Shown: one piece after another, positions 10,756 to 23,435 of the stretch
Numbering within the stretch: the first letter of the stretch is position 1
Layout: each line of letters opens with the position of its first letter
NCBI GenBank assembly: GCA_948474755.1
Contig: CAOLHI010002152.1
Coordinates: forward strand, 186,001 to 250,000
Direction: 5' to 3'
Length of the DNA stretch: 64,000 nucleotides
Source of the DNA: Ctenosaura bakeri
Taxonomy: Eukaryota > Chordata > Lepidosauria > Squamata > Iguanidae
The notes under the pieces: generated by a model
The model's database searches: none
Told to the model about the DNA's origin: nothing
Seen by the model: the letters and a program-made list of their open reading frames with translations, nothing else
Position numbers and translations under genes: made by a program

Positions 10756-10783
<28 letters not shown>

Positions 10784-10784
10784 A
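10756..10784 (+). repeat. (ATTG)n microsatellite
   Basis: About seven tandem ATTG units, directly before the LINE tail at 10785. Confidence 0.9.
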
Positions 10785-10931
10785 ACTTGTTTTAAAAATT
10801 GAAAATTGTTTTAGCTTTTTATAATTTTATATGTTTTTAATGTTTAAATTGTTTTAAATGTTTTAATGTCTTATTTATTGCTGAAAACTGCCTTGGGCCC
10901 CATTTTGGGAGAAAGGTGGCATACTAATACA
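10785..10931 (+). mobile_element. L2-like LINE 3' untranslated tail
   Basis: Repeated TTTTAA-type words lead into the tail motif ACTGCCTTGGGCCCCATTTT, then GGGAGAAAGGTGGCATA. The same tail occurs at 62465. Confidence 0.6.
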
Positions 10932-10983
10932 ATAGATAGATAGATAGATAGATAGATAGACCGACAGACAGACAGACAGACAA
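10932..10983 (+). repeat. Compound (ATAG)n(ACAG)n microsatellite
   Basis: Seven or so ATAG units are followed by about five GACA units. It sits exactly at the 3' end of the LINE tail, as if grown from the tail's terminal repeats. Confidence 0.9.
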
Positions 10984-11621
10984 ACCAACCTGCCAGTTCT
11001 CAGCTCTCCCCAACACAGAGAAATGCTATAAATGGTCTAAATGAATTTCCTCCCATTGCAAGCACTGCAGGGTTTTTTTTTACAAGATGGACACACAGAT
11101 GAGCACACAGTGGATCATGGGAGTGGGGGAGGAATCCCCCCGCTGCCTTCTAACATCTGCCTTAGTAAGAAGAATCCAGCAGGAGTCTGGATAGATGAGG
11201 AGCTACAGTATTGTAGTCCTTTATCCTTATATTTTTAAACCATTTAATTGACATTTTGAGGCTATTTTTTGATACTGAAGATTTTAAGGCAAACAAATAC
11301 ACCTTCTGAACTTTGAAAGATATTGTTATGTATATTGCAATGCGTATGCATGTGTGGACCTGTAAAAAAAAATCATGATTGAAAGAGAGGAAGCCGAAAA
11401 GGGGCCTTAGAGAAATTGCCTCTGTCAAGTCCCTGCAGGGAGAACAGGTTCTGAGCTTCCCACTAGCCAAACCTGCTATGTTGCACTCTTTGTGATTCAC
11501 ATCTTGTGTCTAAAAAGTTAAAAATACTTTAGCAACAGAATAACTTAGTAGCCAGATGCTCCTGCCCCTGCAGCAAATGCTGTCCCCTGAATTGTACTGG
11601 TGATCATGCAGTTGGGGAGTT

Positions 11622-11835
11622 GTGGTAGTGGTGGTGTAGTGGTTAGAGCCTGCAGTCAGACTTGGGAAATCTATGTTCTAGTCTCCACTGAGCTGTGAAA
11701 CTTTCCAGGTGACCTTGGGCTGGCCACTCCTTACCATCCTGGCTTTTGCCATTCTCTTGGGTAAGAGGGGAGTTACATGTGTCAGCTTGAGCTCACTGGA
11801 GGAAAGGTGGAATATGCATGTAACAAATAAATAGA
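11622..11835 (+). mobile_element. Sauria-type tRNA-derived SINE
   Basis: The head GTGGTGTAGTGGTTAGAGCC is a typical tRNA-derived promoter start. The centre has GGTGACCTTGGGCTGGCCAC, and the end reads GGAGGAAAGGTGGAATATGC with an AAATAAATAG tail. This 3' end differs from that of the SINE at 13494, so it is a separate family or subfamily. Confidence 0.75.
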
Positions 11836-12697
11836 TCATTACTGTGTCATTCATTATGCACATCCTTCAAAGTTAGGCAATGTTGGCTGCAAGGAGCCCA
11901 CAACTGAAAACAGACAGTGGAAAAAGAACAGAAGGAGAAAGAGACAAAGACTGAGAATTCATTTCTGAGCAAACTCCATCATGATATTCAATTCTGTCTT
12001 GCAAATAACAATCTTTAGCAAAAATGAATGAGTGAACATTAAAAAAAGAGATATGATAGAGCCTTACCATTTTGAAATAAAGCTGCAGCAGTAAAGTTAG
12101 CCATCATTTTTGACAATCCTTGGCTGGTTTCGTAAGGGAATCCTGAGTCACTGTGACACAACGAATGTAAAACTTTCCAGAAAGGCTGGAGAATGAGGAT
12201 ATTTATATGCTATTCCACATCCTGTTTCTCCTTTTCCTGTTTATTTATTTTTTCAGTGCTAATAGATATTTTTAAGGACTAAAGTTGAAAGTAATTACTT
12301 TACAGTCTGCTCTTCATCTCCTAGTCCTACGGGTTGTTTCTGTATCCAGATGCTGGTCTGAGGCGATTCTGTTAGTGAAAACCAACTATTTTAAACTTAT
12401 CTTCCAGTGACAGGAAGCAAATTCCTAAGTCTTGTTTACATGGTTTGACTACTGCAGTCATTAAAGCAATGTCTCAATGTATCTTTAAATGAGAAGTTAA
12501 TTGGAAATTATACCATTAACTTACCTGCTAAATTGTAGCAGCTTGCTCCCACCGGTATTACCAATTTATCATATGAAATATGCAGCAATCTTTCAAATGA
12601 ACATCAGCATTATGCAAGTAGCAAAAGGCACTGTGCTTTTCTTCCTTGTAACAACTCTTGGTATATTTTATTCAGAACAGTCATACTAAGACATAGA

Positions 12698-13194
12698 ACC
12701 TTATCGCACCAGACCTTAATCCTGCCTTGTTTCGTTGGAATCCCTCTATAGCCATTCTCACGATGGTATCAAGTTATTAATGGTCTCCAATGCACCCTTT
12801 CAGCATTAGCGGGTTAGCTGCATCATTTGCACTATTTTTTCCTCCACATTACAGCATCCCTTTCTCCACCCCATGCCTCATGATTGGTCCATGTTATATT
12901 AAAAAAAAATTCTATGCTGTATTTGCACAGTATCCTGGGAATGCCCATACCATGCCCACTAATGGATCAGGTATGGAAGAAAGTGCTGTGAGGAATCCAC
13001 ATTCCCATACCTAACTGGATTGTTGTTAGAAGGCTGGTCATTAACAGATTACTTACAGCATGAAAAAAAAACACCACATTTGAAATGACTTGCAATGCAA
13101 TAGTGGCTGGTGAACAATGAGGTCATGTGATAGGTGCAATCCCAAACTGGGAATAACTCATTGCTCTGGCAGTATGACACCTTGGTGTGATAAG
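12698..13194. mobile_element. Harbinger-like non-autonomous element, degenerate
   Basis: The left end CCTTATCGCACCAGACCTTA is approximately the reverse complement of the right end (CCAAGGTGTCATAC read from the other strand, ending GGTGTGATAAGG on the plus strand). The exact target duplication is not clear. No transposase frame is present. Confidence 0.4.
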
Positions 13195-13493
13195 GCTAAT
13201 ATACACAGAGGTCTGCATGTGAGGTATTTAAAGAGAACTTCCTGAGGAGAGGCATTTTCCTCTGTCCTAATGCTGTTTCTAAGTGCTTCATATCCAGAGC
13301 AGTCTGGATATGTCTAGATCTAGTCTTCTGAAAACCAGTTCTTCCATGTGTTCAGATAATGATTGACTAGCAAATAGTACCCTGTGGGAAGGAACAAGAA
13401 GAAGAAGCAATCAAAGCACACACCAGTTCAGAGAATGAATTGTACCAAATTCCTTACAAGAGGAACTATTATAATCATAACACTCAAGAAGAG

Positions 13494-13715
13494 AACCAGC
13501 GTGGTGTAGTGTTTTAGTGTTGCACTACAACTGTGGAGAACAGGGTTTGAATCCCTGCTCAGCCATGGAAACCCACTGGGTGACCTAAGGCAAGTCACAT
13601 TCTCTCAGCCTCAAGAGGAAGGCAAAGGCAAGTCCAATCTTGCCAAGAAAACCCTATTATAGGTTTGTCTTAGGGCCACCATAAGTTGGAAACTACTTGA
13701 AGGCACCAGGAACAA
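13494..13715 (+). mobile_element. tRNA-headed SINE, full length
   Basis: This is the best full-length copy on the plus strand. It has the A-box region GTGGTGTAGTGTTTTAGTGT, the B-box region GGTTTGAATCCCTGCTCAG, a MIR/CORE-like centre (GGCAAGTCACATTCTCTCAG), the GCCAAGAAAACCCTATTATA segment, and the tail AAACTACTTGAAGGCACC. Confidence 0.9.
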
Positions 13716-14211
13716 AAAACAAAGCGCAAGGGAGTTCTTTCCTCTGTAGTGTGTGCCGGGCCATTACTAGAATGGGAGGCTTATGGACAAGGTGAGCCCT
13801 ACCAATGGACAGAAGGAATGGATTTGAGGTGGTATGGCATGACAGCAAAGTGTTAGCAAAGTGTTCTTGTATTTTTAGTACTTGAGTTGGGCAGAGATGC
13901 CTGTGGGTTTTTCTTCCTCATACTTCAAAATACCTTGGCTGACTTTCAGTACTGTGGAGTTACTGGGGAGATCACCATTTGCTATCTAACTTTTGACAGC
14001 AAAATATATTGGGCTAACTTTACCTATGTCTGCCTCTCATATTCTCACTGAGTATCCCTGCAGGCTTGAAGCAAAAAAGAAGGCTTACTGGGAATACAGT
14101 AAAGTTGTACCAGACTTCCATTCCTGGTTAAATCTTGTAGCGAAGCTTGGAGAAATTACTGCTGTGGATTACAGCTCCAAAATTTCCCAGCTAGCATGGG
14201 CACAGTAACCT

Positions 14212-15104
14212 TGTTACCCTGTGTGTTGGGGGTCCCGGGAGGGGTGCCCAAATTACCGAGTAAAAACACAAGATGGGGGAAATTAGACTCGAGCACTCTC
14301 TCAAGTTAATGAAAGGCAGGGTAACTTTAGCTAGGATCTTTTACCCTATGTATACAGCATCGGGTCAGAGAGTGGCTAGACAAGTTCTAAAGTAACAAAT
14401 AATGTTTTATTGAGGACAAACAACACCAAAGACGCGACATACACTGACTAACTGAGAAATAGAAATGGAGAGTTTTGGGGGAATGGGTAATATGACACCT
14501 GGTCTCGTAGTCCTGGAGAGGAGAGGAGAGGAGAGGAGGTTGCAGGGGAAGAAACTCAGTGCGGTTCGCTGAGGGGAGCTCACTGGACAAACTGACAGCA
14601 AGGCGGGATGGGATGGAAGTCCAAAGTAGTCCTGAGTGTTCCGAGGAAGGCTCGGATTTGGGGACCTTTTATAGGGTGGATTTTACCTACAGGCCATGCC
14701 ATGCTCGGTGAGAACAAAGAAAATTTGTAGCTGGACAAAGGCGTTGGAAAAGGTCAGGTTTTACATGATGAGCTTAGCGCTGGATGACAATAGTATGGCC
14801 AGTATGCAAATGGCCCAACATAAAGGAATGGCTCTGCACTCAGCTGGGCGTCTTTGTAAAGTCGCGCTGAGCAAGGCTGGTTTGCAATAAGGAGTGGTCC
14901 CTCAAGTGACAGAGAGGCATTAAGTTGCCTGCCTAAATGAGGTTTGGAATGTACAACCATTAACGGCCGAGCCTTTTTACGGGCTTGTCCGGTGGCCCTT
15001 GCAAACACGTGGAGTAGGGTGGCAGAGAAAGGTCAAGTAAAGGCCAAATTATTCGATATCAAGAGATATCTAGTACTCTCACCAGACATATAACCGTGGT
15101 AACA
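14212..15104 (-). mobile_element. Solo LTR of an endogenous retrovirus, copy 1 (893 bp)
   Basis: On the plus strand it starts TGTTACCCTG and ends GGTAACA, the LTR TG...CA convention. It is flanked by a perfect 4-bp duplication ACCT (14208-14211 and 15105-15108). Read on the minus strand it contains a TATA box (CCTATAAAAG, near 14667-14676) and an AATAAA signal (near 14408). A 4-bp duplication fits gammaretrovirus-like (class I) or related elements. No internal gag-pol-env sequence is attached, so it arose by recombination between two LTRs. Copies lie at 16443, 30863 and 36511. Confidence 0.88.
14510..14539 (+). repeat. (GGAGA)n microsatellite inside the LTR
   Basis: Several GGAGA units lie within the solo LTR and are absent from the sister copies. 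Confidence 0.8.
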
Positions 15105-16378
15105 ACCTCTCCATGCTCTTGGTGGAGTATGCACAATAAAAAGGAGATCAAGGCTTTGTTGAGTCCTGTTCCAGTCCTGGGTATAGGACACTTATGTACA
15201 TGTGCAGAGTGATTTTTACCCTAGCATGATACCTTACTGTCCTCTTTTGGCAGGGACAGTCTCACTCAATCCTCATTTGCCCTACTTTTTCAACAACTTT
15301 TAAAACGGCTCAGTTTCTTTCTCCTTCTCCCACTTTTCCCCTTGGCCTCAGCTTACTTCAGTTGCCCCAAATTGAGTTCAAAATGCAAAAGCAGTTTGCA
15401 CTCAGTTAACGCAGCAGGGGGTGGAATCTTGCCCTTCCCAGTTTCCTCAGGCAAAAGCAAACTGCTGCATTTTCTCCTAGCATGTGTGCTTTTCCTCATT
15501 AATAAGCTTTGCCAATCTTGACCACACTTTGATGTTGCTTGGTCAGGCATATGCTGGTTTTAATTTGTGAAATGTTGCAGTGTAAGCTTTAGTTTTCTCT
15601 CTTTCTTTTTTTGGTGCAGTGTTTACAAAAGAAAAATTTTCTCTGAAGTTCTTCAATTTGCCAGCTATTTTTTCCTCAGAGGCTTTTGGATATATTCATT
15701 GGATGTGATACTTTTACTTCTACAGTGCAGTTCTATCCACAGTATGACTATAAAGTAATAAGTCTAACTGAATTCAGTGGGGCTTGCTCCCTGGTAAGTC
15801 AATCTAGGTTTAAATGCTTAATGTTTTAACTAGTTAATGCTTGTCAGATTGTTGTTACCTGTGCATCTAGTATTCTCTTTCATCTTTCATTGTCAGCTGC
15901 TCAGTTCCTGTTTCTTTTGTGTCAATTTTCAGTGTGCTTTTCAATTTAATTGGGCAATTTATTTGAATTATGCTTGTTCTTTTGCTGGCAGACCCAATAG
16001 TCACGAATAATGAATTGCAGTTATATCTTTGGCTTTTAGAGTCTCTGTTATGTATACAGCTTGTGGCAATTTTTGATATCAAAACCCCACTCAAAAGGCA
16101 TTTGCAAAACCTTGACAGAAGAGAAGAATATATTGTGAAATGAAAAGAACAGGGTTGTGCTAAAATTTAGCACATCAACATTTTCAGGGTGAACATTATA
16201 CTTCTGAGAGCATTGAAATTGTCCCTGAAAGTCCCTGTTTTATATGCTGTTTTAATAGTTTTGTTTTGTTTGTTGTTTCCTCAAGGTTAATCTGCTATTT
16301 TGCCATTTCCTCCTTTTTTTCCAAGTGATATCAGCTTGATTGTGGAGAAAGCAGGTGACATCACAGTGAGAGAAAACT

Positions 16379-17513
16379 CTGTGTCTGTGTGCCTTCAAGT
16401 TGCCTGTCAACTTATGGTGGCCCCATGGATTTCATAAGGTTTTGTTACCCCACTGGCATACCCTATCCCGGGGACTACAATTTTGATATCAAATATGCTC
16501 ACCATGCTAGGGAGGTTATTCAGATGGGCACATCGGCAAAAATGGTTGAACGACCGAGAACTAGGTCAGACCAGAAAAATCCCCAGTCATGTAGCCCAAG
16601 GAGACCTCAAGCTGTGCAAACTCACAAAAACAGAGTCCTCAGCCGAAGAGGAGCTAACTTGAGGAGATTAGTATGTTTTCCCAGGTTGAGCACCTGTGAC
16701 TCTGGAAAAATCCTACAAGCCGAGGCCTATCTACATAAATTTACACTACAACCCATTGCAACTGAAGATCCTGAAACATTGGCAACACATCATAAATCCA
16801 TCAGGCAAACCAAGTTGCCTTTGATGAACAATCTTGCCTTTGCTATGACTATTGTCCTCCCTGGGAGAAGATTTGCCCTTGAGGTACATTCTGCCCTAAA
16901 AGTAGTCCTAATTTTTGAGAATTTCTCTGGAGAACTCCCTGCCATGCTAGCAGACTGTCACTCTGTTAGTTGAGTAATCCCCTCAGCCGTTTCCTTGCTG
17001 AGTTCTGTTTTGCTTGCTCTTTCCCCGACCAAGGACTTCAGGATCGGTGCAATATCACCCCTCTAAAATTCCTTGCTATATCCTCTATCCATTTTTCACC
17101 TCTTTTCTTTTGCAATAGGCCTTGTGTGCATATGTGAGTGAATGTGTTGGTGTGTGTGAACCTTTTCATTTAATAAAAACCATAAATTTGAACAGTTAGC
17201 CTGATTCTCTGTGATCTAACTCCGCAAAGCTGGGCTCAAGATCCTTAATTACCCTGCCCTCTTTGCATTGCTACAGCAATGTTCATAGCTAATTTTCTCC
17301 ACAAGTGATAATTTTGACAAGCGTTGGGAATTCCCTAAGGGACCCCCAGCAAGCAGGGTAACAGTTTTCCTGGGCAAGGAATACTCAGAGATGGTTTTGC
17401 CAGTTTCTTCCTCTGAAACACAGCCTGCAGTACCAGGTATTAGTTGGTAGTCTCCCACCCAAGTACTTACCAGAGATGACCCTGCTTAGCTTCCAAGATC
17501 AGATGCAAACTGG
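16379..17513 (-). mobile_element. 5S rRNA-headed SINE, full length, split by a solo LTR
   Basis: The head (17430-17513, minus strand) matches the internal promoter of 5S rRNA: GAAGCTAAGCAGGGTCA and CTTGGGTGGGAGACTACC are the A-box and C-box regions. The body and tail continue at 17364-17429 and then at 16379-16442. Removing 16443-17363 and one GTTT copy rejoins the SINE at the point expected from its relatives at 9603 and 55298. The tail is nearly the same as that of the tRNA-headed SINE. Confidence 0.88.
16443..17363 (+). mobile_element. Solo LTR, divergent copy (921 bp)
   Basis: It begins TGTTACCCCACTGG and ends AAGCAGGGTAACA, with a perfect 4-bp GTTT duplication (16439-16442 and 17364-17367). 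An AATAAA signal lies at 17171-17176. The 3' part (AAGATCCTTAATTACCCTGC) corresponds to the matching region of the copy at 36511, but the 5' part is quite different, so this is a separate subfamily. A 194-codon open frame at 16389-16973 runs from the SINE into the LTR and is not a gene. Confidence 0.87.
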
Positions 17514-17527
17514 TGCCTTTAGGATAT

Positions 17528-17845
17528 TTAGGTCTTCCTTCCTTATTTATATTTGCATCCTGCTTTCACATCAATGACAGCAAGATAATATGGATGACCC
17601 TCCTTTTCCTCATGTTATCCTCACAGCAATGTTGTAAGATAGCAATGCTGTGTGTGAGAGGAAATGACTGGCCCAAAGTCACCCAGTGCTTTTCATGGCT
17701 CAGTAGAGATGAGGGTCCCTTCCACATCACACATTTATAGTATTGTGATTCCACTTTAACTGTGATAGTTCTGTATTAGGTAGTGTGAAAAGGGCCCTTG
17801 GAGGTCCCAAGTCATAGTCCAACATCTTAACCACTATGACACACT
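17528..17845 (-). mobile_element. Sauria-type SINE, interrupted by a MITE
   Basis: On the minus strand the head (GTCATAGTGGTTAAGATGTT) lies at 17808-17845. The body includes CTGGGTGACTTTGGGCCAG, GTGAGGATAACATGAGGAAA and a decayed tail near 17530-17600. The head and body are separated by the insertion at 17713-17797. Confidence 0.7.
17713..17797. mobile_element. Short Harbinger-like MITE inside a SINE
   Basis: The termini GGGTCCCTTCCACATCAC and, from the other strand, GGGCCCTTTTCACACTACC are imperfect inverted repeats. The left flank TGA and a right TTG/TGG are compatible with a decayed 3-bp duplication. Its position inside the SINE dates it as the younger of the two. Confidence 0.6.
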
Positions 17846-18858
17846 GCTGTGGTGTGGGCAGTAGTGTGGGGTTGTTGCTTAAGGAATAATGGGTGATTTG
17901 AAGAAATAAGGAGCATGGTGCTCTTTTCCAAGCCTGAAAGGAAAATAATTCTTGAAATATTCAAAGGGATGCATAGGAAATTGTATCATAATCGAGCTTT
18001 GTCAGTGACTGGAGTAGTGTTCTTTTTGACCCATTCCCTGTTTTTGCTTTTGTAGCTCAGTCCCTCACCGTTTATACTGGAGAAGCCAGCTCTCTTACCC
18101 CTCATTTGTTCTCACTTTAGCTCAGGACTTCTGTCTCTTGATATCCTCCCTACATGGAAGTACTTCTGGGTACTTTAGGAGAAAGGGAATAGCTGACGTG
18201 TTTTCCATGCAGAAGAGCCTAGGTTCCTTTCCTGGAAATTCCAGATCAGGCCAGATCCCCCAAAGAGCCCTGGAAAACTGCTGCCATTCAACACATACAT
18301 TTCTGATTTGAAAGGCAGCTTCCTGTGTTCTTTATGTGCTAGATACTAGGAACAAAATAACAGGGTCTGACATTTTCAATGTTGCCCTTGTTCTGAGACA
18401 TTGTAAGACAATTGCCTCAGGCAGAAAAGTGGCAGCAAGCTGTTGGAGAACAAAATGGCTTACAGTGTCCTCCAACATTAGACAGATGAAAACTGGGACA
18501 CCTATGGACAAGCAGAGTGTGGTCAAGATGGCAGAAGTTATTAATAAAGGAGAGCGCATGAGTGAGGAGGATTTTGCCTGAGACTACTGGGAAAGGTAAG
18601 ATTCTACCCTGCTCCTTTCCTTTCTGCCCCGCTGACTTAATTGAGTGCAAACTTCTTCTGCACTTTGAACTCAGTTGGCTGGAATTGATATAAGCTGAGG
18701 ACAAAGGAGGAAAGTGTGAGAAGGAGAGAGACACTGGGACATTTTAAAAGCAGCCGAAAAACCTGGGAGAGCAGAGGACTAATTGGGATTGTCCTTGCCA
18801 AATTGGGATAGTTGGAGGGTATCAACCAAGGCTGATTCACTCACGTATAATAGATAAG

Positions 18859-19038
18859 GGCGATTTCTGCACTAGCCTGTTATAGCGCGGTGATTCCACT
18901 TTCAACATCCTCTGGAATCCTGGGGTTTGCAGTTTCGGGAGGGGCTGGCTGGCCCCTCCCGAAACTGCAAACCCCAGGATTCCAGAGGATGTTGGAAGTG
19001 GAATAATCGCACTATAACAGGCTAGTGCGGAAATGGCC
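18859..19038. mobile_element. Near-palindromic MITE, copy 2 (180 bp)
   Basis: The left arm (GCACTAGCCTGTTATAGCGC onward) is repeated in reverse complement almost to the centre, where GGAGGGGCTGGCTGGCCCCT forms the tip. The 3-bp AAG duplication (18856-18858 and 19039-19041) defines the ends. If single-stranded, the whole element would fold into one hairpin of roughly 85-bp arms. Confidence 0.87.
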
Positions 19039-19044
19039 AAGGAC

Positions 19045-21045
19045 TTGCCGCAAGCAGTGAAGTAATATGCAGGTACTAGACCAACCAAAAAGAAGTATAA
19101 ACATCCTGTTCTTTGTCTCAGGCAGGAAAACATTATTGGGCCAGTCCTAGCCTTCCTCCTTGTTCTAGCAACCTTTGATTCACATTTGGTGGAAACAGAA
19201 AGCTGAACTTGAGAAACCTTTGCCTTCTTTAGCAAGCAATTATTCCTTTCTCACTTTCATTTTCACTCAGGACTGGTCTGCAAATGCAGAGGAATGGGGT
19301 GAGAATGAGGTTGTCCCCTGAGCCAGTGGTACAGCATCTCCACCACTGTGGCTGACAAAGCCTGTGTTTCTTCAATGTACACCTTAGTTAAATGAAGCAA
19401 AACAAATCATTGGCTTCTGTAAGTAGAAAAGCAGGACAAGAGTGAGAACCTTTCCTCTTGAAATAGTATTTTTTTAAAAAATGTGTGTGCCCGCATGCAC
19501 ACACACACATGTATATGGAAGTATATGGAACTACACAGTATATCTTTTATATGGGGAAGCATTCAAAAATAGGTACCCCTTGACCTCTGTCTGAAGTGTT
19601 CAAATTCTAAATTGACACAGCCCTCTGTTTCAACCTGCCTTTCTCAACTGTTTTTTTGGCCATAGCCCCATCACAAGTTCTGAGGTTCCTGTACCCCCCC
19701 CCGCCCAACCAAACAGGGGTACAACATGAACAGAAAAACAGAAAATAATTTATTACTGTGAAACTGATTTTGGAATCATGTGCAACAGAAGCATGCATAT
19801 CCTGCTGTAGGCATGTCCCTACATGCTTCTCGGGCAGTCCCTGCACTTCTGCTTAAGTCAACAGTGCAACACCATGCTGAAGTCATAGCTGGAGACATTC
19901 TGTACTTGCTCAACAGCACACTCCACACTGGTAATATCGATTCAGTGGGGAAATACTGGCTAAGCTTGAAATGAGCTTTCAACTTAAGACTTTATTTAAA
20001 GATGATGTGTAGCTCTTGATTATAAACCACATGGTGTCTAACTCAGTGTTTTGATTGATTAAATAGCACTTTAAAACCAGGGAATTGGGATTAAAGTGTG
20101 ATTGCTGTGTGCATTTTCATGCTTCAGCAACTCAGGTTCAAAAGCTGTGTCAACAGTACCGTTAGAAATAATACCTTAATCCCCTACAAAACCTTTTTAC
20201 AAGGGCAGTAAAAAAATTATAACTCTAATAACAATAATACTAAGAAAAAATAAAAGTAGCATTAATGTGTTTTACTGACCAGTAATACCAGGATATTTGC
20301 AGCAATATTTTCTCCCTGCCAAACCAAATTGTTACATTTGTTAACTTATGTTCTGTATAATAATACACAAGATGATAATCAATGAATAACTAGCTAGAGA
20401 ACATTGGGAAAATCAATGCTATGGGATTCTTTCTGGTTTTGTTTTACAAAACCCAACAATGCTGGAACTCTGTAATATCAATATACATTCTCCTCTCTTT
20501 TGACTCTCTTATCTCTTTTGTTGCTGATCTTTGATGACATGGAGGGATTTGCGTTTCAGAATATTTATATCCTATTATATTGAAGGGCCAGTTCTACAAT
20601 ATAAACTTCTCACTGTGGGAAGGATTTCTCCCTTCTTAAGGAGATTACCTACTTTGCCAGTTAGGATATTATCAACAAACACACACTAAACCTTTCCAGT
20701 GGAAGACAATTTTTCAGCTACATTATTAGGGATATTTTGTTATCCAAAAGACGTCTGTCATTGCAGATCTTCCTCCTAATCAGTTTTAGCACTGCTTAAA
20801 GAAGAGGCATTCTGGCAAGCATTCTTATAGTTGTGGTGGTGGGGGGAAGAGGGAATATATGTAATTTTGGTTGCTGTTTATCTGTTGTTATAGTTCTCTA
20901 TTGTTGTTTTTGTTGACAATCACATGACATTGTCACTGTCAGGGAACATTCAGCAGCAATTTCCAGTACAAACAACATATTCCTACCTGAAGGCTTTTTT
21001 TAAAAAACATTTCATATATGTCACAGAAAAAAAAACCCTCTCAAA
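19045..21045. other. AT-rich intergenic stretch, nothing recognised
   Basis: It contains a short CA-rich run (19497-19510) and no clear repeat family, exon or RNA gene. Confidence 0.4.
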
Positions 21046-21046
21046 A

Positions 21047-22300
21047 GGACTGTATGATTTTTATGAGATGTAATATTTATTAGTTTTAACAAAAGATGCA
21101 AACAAACCAATTCATAACAACAGAAAAAGAAAATGAAAAAACAAAGACAAAAGGAACAAACTACACACAAGTGTTTCACGGGTATGATTACAACTAAAAC
21201 TAAACTAATTCAAACTAAACTATATTGACACAACGCATTACTAAAAGACTCATCTCTGTCAGTAAAGACATCCTAACTACACTACACTACACTACACTAT
21301 ATTTACAAAGGAACTCTGACCTCCTTCATACCAACTGTAATGAAGAAGAAAAATCAATTAATATACCATACCTTATCCTACCATTACAGATCTGAGTACA
21401 TTCAATTTACTAGAATTACTAATAATCATAGCTGTAGATTATTATATCTTCCAATTCGTTATTGCTCAAAAAAATCTATAAATGATTTCCAGTCTTTCAA
21501 AAAATCTTCAATTGATCTATTTTTTAAAATCCACATCAATTTTGCGACTTCAGCTAGATACACAGCTTTAACAATCCATTCTTCCAGCATTGCTGCATGA
21601 GTCCACTTCCAAATTTGGGAAAACCACATTTTTGCAGCTGTTATCATTTATTGACAAAGTAGGCCATATTACCTATCCAGTTCTTTATCAGCAAAAACAT
21701 CTCTGACGACATTGCAAAGCCTATCTTTAAAGTTTTTTTTTAATTGATGTATAAATCTTAGACCAATAACTCTTTGCTTGGTTGTAAGTTGACCATATAT
21801 GAAAAAAAAGATTATTCCCTGTTCTGACAACCCCAACATTTATTTGAAACATTTTTAGACATTTTTGACAACTTTTGTGAAGTACCACCTGTAAATAATC
21901 TTGTACATAATTTCTTTTAAATTACTGAACAAAATAAATTTTATATTTTCAGCCTGCATTTTCCCCATACCTCCAATTGCACATTATGACCAAAATTTTG
22001 GGCCATCTTATCATAAACTCTTTTACATGTTCATCTTCCATCGCTGATTTCAAAGACATTTGTACACTTTTTGGGTTACATGATAATCATCTTTACCCAA
22101 TTATAAATAAAAATAATTTTCTTCAGCCTCTTTGACTACATTTAATCTTGCTTAAATCTCTCTGTAAGTTGCCAATAGGCAATCTAAGATCTGTATTCTC
22201 CCTAGAGAGCATCTCTCTTAATTTAAGATACCAACTTTCTTTCTCTATATACAAAAGATCATTACAATGTTATCATTTTTTATTTTTTTGACCTATTTTT
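21047..22300 (-). mobile_element. L1 LINE, ORF2 C-terminal part and 3' end, degenerate
   Basis: Read on the minus strand, 22300 to 21460 gives interrupted matches to the L1 ORF2 C-terminal region: a Y/FRWY-like segment near 21890, a stretch equivalent to the HxxW zinc-knuckle-like region around 21780-21830, and near the end an EEWIVKAVYLAEVAKL segment followed by EDFLKDWKSFIDF, typical of the ORF2 tail. Multiple stops and frameshifts show that it is dead. The 3' untranslated region, with an (ACACT)n run, extends to about 21047. Confidence 0.78.
21279..21299 (+). repeat. (ACACT)n microsatellite
   Basis: Four tandem CTACA units lie within the 3' untranslated region of the L1 copy. Confidence 0.85.
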
Positions 22301-23379
22301 TCTTAACTAAAACTTTCTGGGGTGAGAGAAGTAACAATATCTTAGTGTAAAACCTTTGCTTATAAGGTAGCTCTGATTAAAGGGAATTCTTCCTCCTTTT
22401 TGCTGTATGGGAATGGAAGCAGGAGATCTTTACACTAGAACAGTAAACTTTATGGAACACCGAACCTTTAAAAAAGATGGCATGCTCCCCCAGGGCTCCA
22501 GACCCAGTGATCGGCAAAGTCACAGAAGAGATCCGATGATTAGCCAATTATCTATAACATTATAAGTTTTGAATATTTATTGGGCAAATTGCTGACCCAG
22601 CTTCTTTCATCACTTCTCTGCTCCCTGTCACTTGAAGAGGTCCATGGGGATCCAAAAGCAGTATCCAAGACATCCTAAATGCTTGATAAACAAGACTTTC
22701 TGTTGCAAGAACTTTGATTCTTTGAAGTAGTTTATTTTCACCCTCAGTACTGAAGCATTCAACTATCTGACAGCAGTGATGCAACAGAGGCAGGGTTTAC
22801 AGGGCAGAGGGCTAGGATTTTTTCATTAGCACAGATAATAACATAATGTGCCACCTGGCTCGGATTTCTCTGTCCCTTCTGAGCTTAGCTGTAGTCTTCC
22901 CGGTAGCTTTTGAGTGGGGTACTCCCCCCCTGGAAAGAGGATATATTGTTCTGAAATATCCTACTTGTAATCCAAAGCATTTGGGGCTGGTTCTATCTTG
23001 AATGGCCATTTATATCCTTTAGCTTTTCAAAGGACATATTTCTGGTGGGCATGAAGACTGCTAGAATAAGTTTATTGATCGTTTATTGACTGCTGCCTAG
23101 GTTTCTGGGTGTGGGTGTGGACACTCATGGGGATCATCCACACTTATTGTTACCCTGCTGTCTGTCAAACTCACAAATCATGTCCTTCAGTTGTGAATTA
23201 AGAGAGGGGACCCTTTGCAATCTCTTCCCTTCTCTAAACCCTCTGTACTTATTGTTCAAGACATGGGATATCAGCAGTTCTGGTCTTGCAAACCAGCGTG
23301 GTTTGTGGTTGCTGTACTAGGTTGTTTTGCAGAGTAAACGCTGCTTCTTAATTGGCAGTGGCATAAGAGCACTCCAAGC

Positions 23380-23435
23380 AAGAACTCTCTCTCCCTCTCT
23401 CCCTTCCCTCTCCCTCCCTCACACATACACCATTT
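23380..23435 (+). repeat. CT-rich low-complexity tract
   Basis: A run of CTCT and CCCT words with no unit longer than a few bases. Confidence 0.7.

Noticed and set aside
16389..16973. 194-codon open frame on the plus strand
   Set aside because: It starts in a SINE tail and runs into a solo LTR across an exact insertion boundary; it is chance open sequence.
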